Shown here: positions 18,401 through 26,993 of the stretch, piece after piece | Layout: each line of letters starts with the position of its first letter | Numbering within the stretch: position 1 is the stretch's first letter | Made by a program: the position numbers and the translations under genes | Assembly (NCBI RefSeq): GCF_000190415.1 | Contig: NZ_AEWF01000002.1 | Span: forward strand, 62,001-126,000 | Direction of reading: 5' to 3' | Length of the DNA stretch: 64,000 nt | Source of the DNA: Candidatus Odyssella thessalonicensis L13 | Lineage (GTDB): Bacteria > Pseudomonadota > Alphaproteobacteria > Paracaedibacterales > Paracaedibacteraceae | The notes under the pieces: model-generated | Databases searched by the model: none | The model's input: the letters and a program-made list of their open reading frames with translations, nothing else | What the model was told of the DNA's origin: nothing

Positions 18401-19264
18401 TTATTTTAGCAATAGGTTTTCTATCTTTTTTACAAAGAACTCAGGCTGAATCATGGCTTTTAACGGATTAACCGGAACAATATAGCCCCTCTCAATAAGG
18501 TCAACGGTTGTTAGAGGGGTGCCATTTTCTGAAGTAAACCCAATGGGTGCAATAATCTGCTTTTCCAAGGCATTATCATCAAAGAATATGGAAATCACTT
18601 CTGGAAAGTTATGAAAAGGCTTGGCGTAGGCTTCTGTCTCGCCGTGGCGATTCCAGCGCTGCCAGTCATCTTTAACAGCATTAAACTGCTCAGAGAATAT
18701 GGCTTCTACTCTCGGGCAAACTTCCTGCTTAATAAATAATGTGTCGCTAAAATATCCTCGAAATAATTGGTCATTCTCGTAACAAAATAAATTCTGAATC
18801 TTATAATCTTGGTGCTCTAAAAGCGTCATGATGTGCGGAAGGTCATGGCCAAAGGTGCGAAAGACAAACCGTATATCGTAAGGAGACTGTTGCGCCCATT
18901 GAAGCAGCGTCCAGAAACTGGCAAATAAGGGACTTTGCTGAGTGTGCAGAATAGTGACTAACTGATGGTAGGTCGCTTGGGTCTGCTCTAATAAGGGGTG
19001 GCCACTTTCTTCAAGCATGGCTAAGAATCGAAGATAGAGATCGCGCCGTTGCTTTTTAATGGCAGCATTTGCTTCGGAGCCGGGGATTAAATGGTGTTCA
19101 ACATAATCTTGATACCGCATTTCTGGTAGCTCGTGATGCCAGATGCCGCGTGTTTTCTTAGCTAATTCGTGGGCAATGGCAATTTCTGCGGTTTTTCCTT
19201 GAGCCAGATCAGCGGCCATAATAGTACCGTTAACATCTAAATAGACCACAATAATTTTTCTCAT
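18401..19264 (-). CDS. HAD-like protein of unknown function (287 aa)
   Basis: Residues 7-14 read VYLDVNGT, matching HAD motif I except that the second Asp is Asn (DxN instead of DxD). A possible motif II is FRTFG near 145, and FFDDN near 235 resembles motif IV. The middle is a helical cap. Loss of the second Asp usually removes phosphatase activity or changes its mechanism, so this may be a binding protein or an unusual enzyme. There is no signal peptide. GGAATAAGCG precedes the ATG. It is unrelated in detail to the other HAD-like gene (49829-50692), which is exported. Confidence 0.55.
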   Translation of the reverse strand: MRKIIVVYLDVNGTIMAADLAQGKTAEIAIAHELAKKTRGIWHHELPEMRYQDYVEHHLIPGSEANAAIKKQRRDLYLRFLAMLEESGHPLLEQTQATYHQLVTILHTQQSPLFASFWTLLQWAQQSPYDIRFVFRTFGHDLPHIMTLLEHQDYKIQNLFCYENDQLFRGYFSDTLFIKQEVCPRVEAIFSEQFNAVKDDWQRWNRHGETEAYAKPFHNFPEVISIFFDDNALEKQIIAPIGFTSENGTPLTTVDLIERGYIVPVNPLKAMIQPEFFVKKIENLLLK

Positions 19265-19423
19265 CGCTTATTCCATTATATGGCTTAGGTATGATGATAA
19301 CCTTTTCACAGTTAGGCTTACGAGAGAAGCTTAATTTTAACGATTTCTATAAAAATCTTAATCAATTGTTGGGGTAACTAAACCATACTATACTGGTAAG
19401 GTAACTTGAAAAAGGATATCAAA

Positions 19424-20008
19424 ATGTCTGCACTTAAAACCATATGTGTATATTGTGGAGCGTCGACTCGTGTCGATGCAATTTACCGTGAAACTGCTGC
19501 TCGGACCGGTGAACTTTTAGCCAGATCTGGCTTTAATGTGGTTTATGGGGGCGGACGCTTAGGTTTAATGGGAATTGTGGCTGACAATGCTTTGGCCCAC
19601 GGCAGCCATGTAACGGGGATTATTCCTACCCTTCTTGAGAAGATTGAGGGGACGCACCCTGGTCTTTCTGAGACGGAAGTGGTGGATACAATGCATACCC
19701 GTAAACGTAAAATGTCGGAATTAGCGGATGCTTTTATCATTCTGCCGGGCGGATTTGGAACTTTGGATGAATTGTTTGAAATCCTGACCTGGCGTCAGCT
19801 GCAAATGCACGATAAGCTGATTGTGATTATTAATACCAATGGCTACTGGGATCCTCTCAAAGCTTTAATTCATAATATTATTGAAGAAAAGTTTGCAACC
19901 CCAGCTCATGCCACCTTTGCTAAATTTGTGGCGACACCCGATGAAGCGATTCATGTTCTTATCCAAGAGCCGGAGCCGGAATTAGCTTTTAGCGGTCAGC
20001 ATATTTAA
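19424..20008 (+). CDS. LOG-family nucleoside 5'-monophosphate phosphoribohydrolase (TIGR00730)
   Basis: A Rossmann-type lysine-decarboxylase-like fold. GGGRLGLMG and PGGFGTLDELFE are the substrate and catalytic motifs of LOG proteins, which release the base from cytokinin ribotides or from purine nucleotides. In bacteria the physiological role is often unclear (PpnN/YgdH-like or cytokinin production). The frame opens with TTG at 19406, but AAGGA lies 7 bp before the ATG at 19424, giving 194 aa. It is convergent with flgE and shares the hairpin region at 20028-20046. Confidence 0.9.
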   Translation: MSALKTICVYCGASTRVDAIYRETAARTGELLARSGFNVVYGGGRLGLMGIVADNALAHGSHVTGIIPTLLEKIEGTHPGLSETEVVDTMHTRKRKMSELADAFIILPGGFGTLDELFEILTWRQLQMHDKLIVIINTNGYWDPLKALIHNIIEEKFATPAHATFAKFVATPDEAIHVLIQEPEPELAFSGQHI

Positions 20009-20019
20009 TACTTATAAAT

Positions 20020-20046
20020 AAAAAAAAGAAGGGCCTTGAGCCCTTC
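20020..20046 (-). terminator. Intrinsic terminator of the fliK-flgD-flgE operon
   Basis: GAAGGGC/GCCCTTC form a perfect 7-bp stem with a 5-nt loop (20028-20046). Read on the minus strand, the hairpin is followed by eight T (complement of the A-run at 20020-20027). On the plus strand only a weak T-rich tail follows, so it acts mainly for flgE. Confidence 0.85.
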
Positions 20047-20064
20047 AATTCTTAACTCGCTTCA

Positions 20065-21342
20065 CTATCCGAGTGACCGTTCTAAGGCTTGCAGCATTTC
20101 CTCAATGGTGGAGATCCCCCGAAGGTTTGCTGTATAGCGCTGCTGATCAACAATCAGGTCAGTAAAGACGGAAGCTGCATCGATGGTCGATTCTTCAAGG
20201 CTAGCCGCATTAATAGCACCCGCTTGACCTAGCTTTGGAAAATTAAGGATATAAGAACCTGACGCATCGGTAGCAGTGAAACTGCCGCCAGTTTGTTCGA
20301 CAAGTTGATTAGCATTCGCAAAGGTTGCCAGAGGAATACGTGCATACTTTTGGGAGGTGCCATTATCAAAGGTCGCGGTCATGAAGCCATCGCTATCTAT
20401 TGATGTTTGTAGGTATTTCCCCGCCCCTCGGCCATCCACGGTAGGTTGAGTCAGTTCAGTAGCACTGCCCACACAGCGCAATCCATCTTTTTGACCAATA
20501 GTCCCCAAATTCATGGCTATGCTGGAAGGGGCCGCTGCTGTACTTGTCCACGTAATATCGAGATTCGGGGGTGGCGAAGCAGCACCATTGAAAAGGGTCG
20601 GCAGACCGGCTGAATCAAAATCGATGGTCATACCGGGGGCCGTATCATAAGGGGCTGTAACCGTACCATCAGCTGTAGTTACTGATAATCCCCATTGCAG
20701 AGTGGGCGTGGTACTGATCTGAGTAAAAGTAAGATTGAGCGTATGAAGCACCCCAAGCGAATCATACACACTCATGTTTGTCACCTTGGTGGTTGGTGTT
20801 GCCGCCTGAGCGCTCAGTAGGCCTGACATGGCACAAGTTGCTGACGCAATCGGGTTTCCCGAGAGACTTTTTGTATTTGCAGTTTGCAAGAAAGCTATGT
20901 CCGTGGTGTTGCTAGAAAGGGGATTCCCGCTTGGATCAACATAGAAAACTTTTAAAAAATCACCCACATGGTTAACAAAGTTTCCGTCTTTATCTTCTGT
21001 AAATGTTCCCACTCTGGTGTAAGAGGTGATTCCAGGTGACGTATCACTTGGACTACTGTTAACAACGAAGAACCCTTGTCCTTCTAAGGCCATATGGGTG
21101 CTAACATCTGATTGGACCGGCGAACCAACAGTGGTAATAAAGTGCTGGTTGGCCGCAGCAATACCGCCCGGTGTAAATGTATCCATAGATTTACCAGTAT
21201 TGATGACCGATAAAAATGCTGCTCTTTGTTTAGAGCCATAGGCTCCTGCTGCCGCTAGGTTTTGGGTATGGCAATTAACGCGTTGTGAGACTCCTTTTAG
21301 ACCAGACACACATGCGTTCATTCCTGAATTTAATCCAGACAT
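20065..21342 (-). CDS. flgE: Flagellar hook protein FlgE
   Basis: Forms the curved flagellar hook. The N-terminal D0 helix, MALEGQGFFVVN and TRVGTFTEDKDGNFVN are the usual FlgE/FlgG-family segments. The central FlgE domain (KVTNMSVYDSLGVLHTLNLT) and the C-terminal SLEESTIDAASVFTDLIVDQ complete it. The 425-aa length is in range. The first 40 residues diverge from the common pattern (NLAAAGAYGSKQ where most have N-V-N-T-x-G-Y-K). It is last in a fliK-flgD-flgE operon, 10 bp after flgD, with a strong AAGGAG site. Confidence 0.93.
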   Translation of the reverse strand: MSGLNSGMNACVSGLKGVSQRVNCHTQNLAAAGAYGSKQRAAFLSVINTGKSMDTFTPGGIAAANQHFITTVGSPVQSDVSTHMALEGQGFFVVNSSPSDTSPGITSYTRVGTFTEDKDGNFVNHVGDFLKVFYVDPSGNPLSSNTTDIAFLQTANTKSLSGNPIASATCAMSGLLSAQAATPTTKVTNMSVYDSLGVLHTLNLTFTQISTTPTLQWGLSVTTADGTVTAPYDTAPGMTIDFDSAGLPTLFNGAASPPPNLDITWTSTAAAPSSIAMNLGTIGQKDGLRCVGSATELTQPTVDGRGAGKYLQTSIDSDGFMTATFDNGTSQKYARIPLATFANANQLVEQTGGSFTATDASGSYILNFPKLGQAGAINAASLEESTIDAASVFTDLIVDQQRYTANLRGISTIEEMLQALERSLG

Positions 21343-21352
21343 TTTATTCTCC

Positions 21353-22228
21353 TTAACTTAAATAACTGGGGATCGATGCTAATTCTGTTGCGCTCTCAAG
21401 GGGCAATTGGCTTTTCAGAAGCTGATTCAACTCCTCATAATGCTTAATTTGATCGCGCATGGTTTGGCTTAAGCCTAACAATTCTTGGGAAGCGGGTTTG
21501 CGGACCCTGAGGACATCCTCAAACTCCACGCCGAGGTCATCTTTGACCAATAGTAAAAATTCACCGTCCTCATCATAAGTAATTTGTCGCACTGTTCCCT
21601 TAAGAGCGGTGGCGATTTCTATTTTTTCACCTTTGTCATCAATTGCCTTAACGGTGGTCCGATATAAACCAGTTGGGACTATACCATCCGGATTTATATC
21701 ACTGTTACCGGACCAGGTTATGGTTTTTGAACCCGGTTGAGTGGCCAACGGTACTGTTTTAATAAGAGTTGAGTCAGCATCATATATTTGTAATTCTGCC
21801 TCTTTAACACCGGGGGGCATGATTAGCTGAATTTCTTCAGCGTTTCCTTCAAATTTGATAACTTTACTTTCATAAAGGATCTCTTTATTCAAATAACTCT
21901 TAGCAGCCGCCATCTGTTCTTTGAGACGCATATCATTGCTCTGCTTTAAAAGCTTATTGGTTTGCGCTTGTTCGGCTGCTGAAAAGAATGACATCACGGT
22001 TTGCGTCATTTCATGGGTGCTCATTGGATCATCAGGGTTTTGGTTTTTAACCTGAGCTAAGAACATTTTCATGAACACGTTGTACTGCTCATCGCGATTC
22101 TTTTCCAGCATGCGGGTCAACGCACTGCGGTCTTTGATCTCCTCTTGGGCTGCACCCTTAGCTTCTTTATTCTGCTCAGCTTTAACTGGCGGTGGTGGCA
22201 TAATGCTTGTGTTAACTGGGGTTACCAT
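21353..22228 (-). CDS. flgD: Flagellar hook assembly scaffold FlgD
   Basis: Caps the growing hook and is needed for FlgE polymerisation. FMKMFLAQVKNQNPDDPMST is the signature, followed by the MTQTVMSFFSAAEQAQTNKLL segment and the FlgD Ig-like/Tudor part (GSKTITWSGNSDINPDGIVPTGLYR). At 291 aa it is longer than usual (about 220) because of a 45-residue charged, Pro-containing N-terminus and a helical C-terminal tail. Spacing to fliK (12 bp) and flgE (10 bp) indicates one operon. Confidence 0.92.
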   Translation of the reverse strand: MVTPVNTSIMPPPPVKAEQNKEAKGAAQEEIKDRSALTRMLEKNRDEQYNVFMKMFLAQVKNQNPDDPMSTHEMTQTVMSFFSAAEQAQTNKLLKQSNDMRLKEQMAAAKSYLNKEILYESKVIKFEGNAEEIQLIMPPGVKEAELQIYDADSTLIKTVPLATQPGSKTITWSGNSDINPDGIVPTGLYRTTVKAIDDKGEKIEIATALKGTVRQITYDEDGEFLLLVKDDLGVEFEDVLRVRKPASQELLGLSQTMRDQIKHYEELNQLLKSQLPLESATELASIPSYLS

Positions 22229-22240
22229 TATTATGATCTC

Positions 22241-23845
22241 CTACACTGAAATATCGATAGATGATGTGGACAAGGTCGAAGACATTGGTATGGACGGTGT
22301 TGCCGCTACCTCTAACTCTTCCTCTTGTACTGATGGACGGGTTTGGAAAGCAAACTCAGCCTCGCCGTGGGTATTGTGCTGCTGGGACATGGAAAAGCTC
22401 ATGCCCTGTGCATCAGCGTTCAACCCAGCATCCTTGAAGATGTTCTGGAAGTCTTGGCTGTGCCTATTTAAAACCTCAAGCGTTTCTTTATTTTCAGCCT
22501 TGAACAGGGCTGATACCATGCCGTCGCGCGAGATGTCGAGCTTAATTTCAACTTTACCCAGCTCATAGGGTTTTAGCTGAATATTAAGGTGGGTTTCACC
22601 TTTGTGGAGACTTTGGCGTAAATTGTCCTTAATTTGTTGTAAGGCATTTAATTTTTCCAAAGGCGTGAAGCCCGCCGTTTTTTGGATTTTAGCTCCTTCT
22701 CGCACTAAGCCTGCCTTATTTTCGACCGAAGCAAGAGGATCTATGCTTTTATCCTGTGGCTTTAATAGATTGATTTCCTGGTCTTGAGGGGCTGTGAGCG
22801 AGGCCAAAGTGACAGTAGGACTGGCCGTGGAGGGACGGACCTCGGGCGTACCTGCTGAAAGCTTAGCAGCGGACGATAGCACCTCAACGCCCTCTGTCTG
22901 AAGAGACGTCATTTGAGTCACTTCAGGCTTTTCCCGCATCCCTTCCGTCTCAATAATTGAGGGAGTAATCTCTTTTGAGTGGATAAGTTGAGGATTTACT
23001 GCTTGAAAATTAGGGGGAGCCGCCGTCTCCGAGAGGATATTATCAACAATTAAATTGTCTGCTCCTTGAAGATTAACGCGGGCTTGGGACAAGTTTAAAG
23101 CATCTTGGGGCGTCAACGCAGTGGTGTTTTCTAAAGATGCGGCTAACATCTCCGGAATAAAAGGTGTTGCGCTCTCAAAAGACACTTCTCCTCTTATTGA
23201 AGGGGCGGTACTCTCAATTCTTACCTGTCCGCTTTGAATCCAATTTTGGAGCTCTTGATCCTTAGACGTCCTCAATGAGGTTGTCATGAGATTAGAATTT
23301 TCAGAGTTTTCAAAAAGCAGGGGCGTCTCGATAGGCATTCCAGCTCGAGCGTCTAAAGCGGCAATGGCTGACGAATCTATATTTGGCAGCAGTGAAGAAA
23401 GGACTATGGAAGCCTCGTCTTCTTGAATTAAAGATGTAGTCTGCTCTAATTCAGCGTTCATTAGAGTATCTGACGCTGTATTACTTAGCTCATCCCGCTG
23501 CTTAATTTTATTCTCTGTTTTAAGGTCAGAGTGTTTAATGCTGTCTTTATAGCCAGCTAAATGTTTCTCGATTGGCTGCTTAGGCGATTCAATAGTTGGC
23601 TGTTGCGACGGATCGCCTTGTCGCTTAGCAGAATGAAGCGCGTGTTCCTGTTTTTTCGGTTGTTTAGAATGGGAAGGTTGCTGTGTCGCAATCTTTCGGA
23701 AAGAATCATTGTTGATCAGATCATGAAACGGCTTTTTGCCATCGCCCAGCGTTGCTGACTTAATTGATTCCATCAAGTCGCTCGCTGGTTGCTTTGACTG
23801 TTTCAATGATGCTGTATTAAGAGACGATGTCTTTGATACCGCCAT
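22241..23845 (-). CDS. fliK: Flagellar hook-length control protein FliK
   Basis: FliK measures hook length and switches export from hook to filament proteins. Residues about 405-480 form the conserved Flg_hook C-domain (HLNIQLKPYELGKVEIKLDI). The preceding 400 residues are low-complexity, Ser/Gln/Thr-rich ruler sequence, as in other FliK proteins. The 534-aa length is acceptable. It is the first gene of the operon, so the promoter should lie in the 57 bp before it; no clear sigma-70 or sigma-54 box was found there. Confidence 0.88.
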   Translation of the reverse strand: MAVSKTSSLNTASLKQSKQPASDLMESIKSATLGDGKKPFHDLINNDSFRKIATQQPSHSKQPKKQEHALHSAKRQGDPSQQPTIESPKQPIEKHLAGYKDSIKHSDLKTENKIKQRDELSNTASDTLMNAELEQTTSLIQEDEASIVLSSLLPNIDSSAIAALDARAGMPIETPLLFENSENSNLMTTSLRTSKDQELQNWIQSGQVRIESTAPSIRGEVSFESATPFIPEMLAASLENTTALTPQDALNLSQARVNLQGADNLIVDNILSETAAPPNFQAVNPQLIHSKEITPSIIETEGMREKPEVTQMTSLQTEGVEVLSSAAKLSAGTPEVRPSTASPTVTLASLTAPQDQEINLLKPQDKSIDPLASVENKAGLVREGAKIQKTAGFTPLEKLNALQQIKDNLRQSLHKGETHLNIQLKPYELGKVEIKLDISRDGMVSALFKAENKETLEVLNRHSQDFQNIFKDAGLNADAQGMSFSMSQQHNTHGEAEFAFQTRPSVQEEELEVAATPSIPMSSTLSTSSIDISV

Positions 23846-23902
23846 GGTCTACCTCTGATTAAACTATGTCGATCAGAGATAGCAAGAATGATGCCAAGTC
23901 CC

Positions 23903-24604
23903 TTAATTAGGGCTTTTGTACTCTTTTTCAGGTTTTGCTTCTAATTCGATATACAGCGACTGTCCTGGCAGGATTCCATTAGGGATATAGCCCTCATAAT
24001 ATAGGTTGCCATCTACAAGAAAGGCCGGTTCGATGGCAGTTTTACTGTCAGCCAGAGCTTTTTCCAGTGGTGTTGTCAATCCTAACAAATTAATAATACT
24101 TTCCCAGTTTCTCTCTGTAGCCATAATTTTGGCTTGATTATGCCAATACACATAGCCTGCACCACCTAAAAGACCGGCTGTTAAAACAGGGGTAGAAATC
24201 ATCGTGGGTAGGAAATAACTGACGATATAACCGCCAAAAAATCCCTTAGGATACTTGGTCATATAGTCAATGACTGTATGATAATGAGACATTTTAAATT
24301 TAACGACCGAGCATTCCAGCTGTTTGCTACCGTCGCTCATATTAAGAGAGATACTTGCCGGAGAACTTTTGAAAGACATATCTGTTTTCAGCTCCCCTAA
24401 ACGAATAAATTGGCGGCGAATGGGGCATTGAGCAAAAGCCTCAGAGGAATCTAATACTGGATAAATCTCTGTTTTAAGGCAGTTTTGCGCATACTCGCGC
24501 GGGTTAGTTATTTCTGTTTCACTTTTCCCCCACGAGAAAAATGAATCCGTTGCAGAACAAGTATTTATTAAGGCCAAGATACAAATTAGCCGGCTTAAAA
24601 TCAT
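23903..24604 (-). CDS. Exported membrane-associated protein of unknown function (233 aa)
   Basis: Family not recognised. The signal peptide ends near Cys-Ser-Ala-Thr (about residue 18 of this start). One hydrophobic Gly-rich segment in the middle (about 150-172) looks membrane-spanning. The C-terminal 60 residues are polar and end in a Lys/Glu/Pro-rich tail. The frame extends to 24631, but GGAG lies 6 bp before the ATG at 24604, which also starts the signal peptide properly. It lies just upstream of fliK on the same strand with a 57-bp gap; nothing shows a flagellar role. Confidence 0.55.
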   Translation of the reverse strand: MILSRLICILALINTCSATDSFFSWGKSETEITNPREYAQNCLKTEIYPVLDSSEAFAQCPIRRQFIRLGELKTDMSFKSSPASISLNMSDGSKQLECSVVKFKMSHYHTVIDYMTKYPKGFFGGYIVSYFLPTMISTPVLTAGLLGGAGYVYWHNQAKIMATERNWESIINLLGLTTPLEKALADSKTAIEPAFLVDGNLYYEGYIPNGILPGQSLYIELEAKPEKEYKSPN

Positions 24605-24909
24605 GTAATTCTCCAGAGTATAATTAGTCAATAACTGTAATATCCTGCGATTTTAGATAAATTTAAGCAAATATTTTTTTAGAAGCTGAGTGAAAACTAG
24701 CCTCTGGGAAGTGTAAAACCTGATCAATAAATATTCTTTTTAGTCAGGGCAGCAATGGTTATAATCCACTCATGATATTTTAAAGTAAATATGGCAATAA
24801 TGCTAGTTTTACATTTTTTTATAATTATATATAAATATTTTTATTTATTATTAAGCATGTTATACATAATTAATTTCTAGACTTAATTTAAAAAATTAAA
24901 GGAAATAAA
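24605..24909. other. AT-rich divergent intergenic region
   Basis: About 305 bp between two exported-protein genes pointing apart. The right half is very AT-rich with TATAAT-like strings in several places, so the promoters of both genes probably lie here. No single promoter, RNA gene or repeat can be fixed. Confidence 0.35.
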
Positions 24910-26046
24910 ATGAAAAAAATTCTATTACTTCTCTGTCTATATTCCTCTTGCGGGGCCCAGGCTATGGAAAGGCCTGATTCACAAAACCAAAATGCTCCCA
25001 ACACCATACCTTTACTTGCCTCCGAGACGACACCGACGTGTGATCTTACTGATATAACTATTCTCAAGCCTCTTATTCATCCTGCCTTTAGAAATGATCA
25101 GAAACTCATTCACTTAGCTATCAGGCTTTTGAAAAACACTCAAATAAGAGCAGTAGGCAGTGATAAATATGGGCAAACTTTTCCGATCAACTCAGAAATT
25201 CTTAAGGAGTTGATGCTGCAAGCCCGTGGTAAAGTAGTCTGTGAACTGGCCGCAGGACCAGGCAGTAATTGTATTTTCTTGGCTTTAGCAGGAGCCAAAA
25301 AAGTATATGTTAATGATATAACTCAAGAAGAAATTGATAAACTTAGAGAGCTAATAAGTCCGCTGTCCTCTAAGTTTAAAAGAAAGTTTGAAATGATGGC
25401 CGGCGACATGTTTAAGCTACCCCAGCGGCTGGCAGGAGAGTGTGATATTATTTATTGTCGAAATTTTATTCATTTATTGCCAGATACTCAGCTTGCTTCC
25501 TTCTTTTCCCAGCTTAAATGGCTTCTCAAACCGCAGGGGAAAATTGTGCTAACAGCTCAAGCTGCAAAGAACCTGATAACTGATCAATGGCAGGCAAAAT
25601 CAAAATCTATACGTGGATATTTCATTAATTCTCAAGGTCCTCTGTTTGAGTCTCTTCCCTATTACTGCGTGGAGCAACCTACGGAAGAAGATGGAAATCC
25701 CTTGGACTACCAAAAATTCTATCCCCTTTCGATTGAGGACGGCCGATTATCTATGAATATAGAACAAATCAAGGCAATGCCGGAAAAATTAAGAAACTTT
25801 TTTAAGGAACACCTTTCAGAAATCCGAGAAGTAAAAACCACAGAAGATGTTAAGTTTGCCGTATTGGCTAATCATATTAATTACTTCAGTCCCGAAAGTC
25901 TTAGCCATTATGCTAATCTGTATGGATTCAGATCTAATCAATGTTTTATCTCAGATATCGGGACAGGCCATATCGTTAAAACAGATGGTATAACCTTAGA
26001 TAGTTCCTTACAAGTTACCCTCTTTGCGACACTGGTGGGCAGCTAA
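24910..26046 (+). CDS. Exported class I SAM-dependent methyltransferase-like protein (378 aa)
   Basis: Residues 1-18 are a clear signal peptide (MKKILLLLCLYSSCGAQA). After it comes a Rossmann methyltransferase core: motif I VCELAAGPGSN (110-120), the post-I acidic residue in VYVNDI, motif IV-like DIIYCRNFIHLLP, and LKPQGKIVLTAQ (206-217). SAM-dependent methyltransferases are cytoplasmic in nearly all cases because SAM is not found in the periplasm, so the leader suggests delivery to a host cell that supplies SAM. The substrate is unknown. AAGGAAATAAA precedes the ATG. The C-terminal 110 residues have no motif known to me. Confidence 0.75.
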   Translation: MKKILLLLCLYSSCGAQAMERPDSQNQNAPNTIPLLASETTPTCDLTDITILKPLIHPAFRNDQKLIHLAIRLLKNTQIRAVGSDKYGQTFPINSEILKELMLQARGKVVCELAAGPGSNCIFLALAGAKKVYVNDITQEEIDKLRELISPLSSKFKRKFEMMAGDMFKLPQRLAGECDIIYCRNFIHLLPDTQLASFFSQLKWLLKPQGKIVLTAQAAKNLITDQWQAKSKSIRGYFINSQGPLFESLPYYCVEQPTEEDGNPLDYQKFYPLSIEDGRLSMNIEQIKAMPEKLRNFFKEHLSEIREVKTTEDVKFAVLANHINYFSPESLSHYANLYGFRSNQCFISDIGTGHIVKTDGITLDSSLQVTLFATLVGS

Positions 26047-26142
26047 GCGAGCTTAGCGCCCCCTGGGTCTAACCAAAGAATACATAAACCTACCGTCTTA
26101 TTTAAGAAGGTAGGAATGGACTATCTTTGAGTTCTCGCTGAG

Positions 26143-26685
26143 CTACCTCCGCTGGATTTTATCGTTGGCTTTCTCTTGCCAGAAATCGCGGAGCCGGGCG
26201 AAATTGCCATCGGAATATTCTTCTGCTTGGTTGTCTGCAATTTGAGCGTCATTTAGTGTAGATTCCTCTAGGGGATCTGTTAATGGCGGTTTTGGCATAG
26301 TCTGATTATTCACTGATTCCACAACAGCGGAGGGACAGCCTTTTTCTGCAGGGCATTCAGAAGAAACAGGAGCTTCTTCTGGAGGAGTAGGCGTAGAAGC
26401 GGGGCCAAAAGTGTCAAAAGCATCAAGGGGAAGATTATTATTTGTCACCTCCACAGGAGAGGAAGGAGATTTGAAGAGGTCCTTATTATCTTTTTTATTC
26501 ATTCCTAACTTATTTAAATTCTGCAGCATCTGCTTCTTCTCTTCAGGGGAATGGGCAGCCCGGGGGAGATCGCTGCTAGTTTCAGAGGATACGGAATCCT
26601 CTACTTGCGATGCTGAACAACTATTCGTTAATAATAAAAAAGCTAGAAGCGCAAGGGAATAGTGGGTGAAACTAATTTTATTCAT
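26143..26685 (-). CDS. Putative exported or lipid-anchored protein, Pro/Ser/Glu-rich (180 aa)
   Basis: Family not recognised. The leader ends Leu-Leu-Thr-Asn-Ser-Cys-Ser-Ala, so it is either a lipoprotein (imperfect lipobox) or a secreted protein cleaved after Ser-Ala. The mature part is acidic, rich in Pro, Ser, Glu and Asn with little predicted structure, and ends in a basic helix. GAGG lies 7 bp before the ATG at 26685, so I prefer it to the start at 26715. Confidence 0.5.
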   Translation of the reverse strand: MNKISFTHYSLALLAFLLLTNSCSASQVEDSVSSETSSDLPRAAHSPEEKKQMLQNLNKLGMNKKDNKDLFKSPSSPVEVTNNNLPLDAFDTFGPASTPTPPEEAPVSSECPAEKGCPSAVVESVNNQTMPKPPLTDPLEESTLNDAQIADNQAEEYSDGNFARLRDFWQEKANDKIQRR

Positions 26686-26993
26686 CGGTAAGCCTCTCTT
26701 ATAATGCCATATCATGCTATTACATAGAGGCTAATTGTTAATTTGGGCTTAAAATTTGGGCAAGATAATGTGAAAAAGGATTTATTTGTTACTTAAGTTC
26801 TTGTTGTTTGGAGCGTTCCCAATAAATTGTATGTCTTTGTTAACCGCTGACAAGGGAAGGGCAGAGGCCAGCTCATCATTAAAACAGAGAAAAAACTTAA
26901 CCAATGCAGAATAAAATTTATTCGGTATAATAAAAATTCCTTACGCAGTAAGCCAATAGTAGATAAATTATTTGAGAAGAAATAAGCCTGATA
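26686..26993. other. Divergent intergenic region, nothing identified
   Basis: About 308 bp between genes pointing apart. There is one short dyad (CTTAC-GCA-GTAAG, near 26942) and AT-rich stretches. No open frame above 40 codons with a ribosome site was noticed. Confidence 0.3.
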
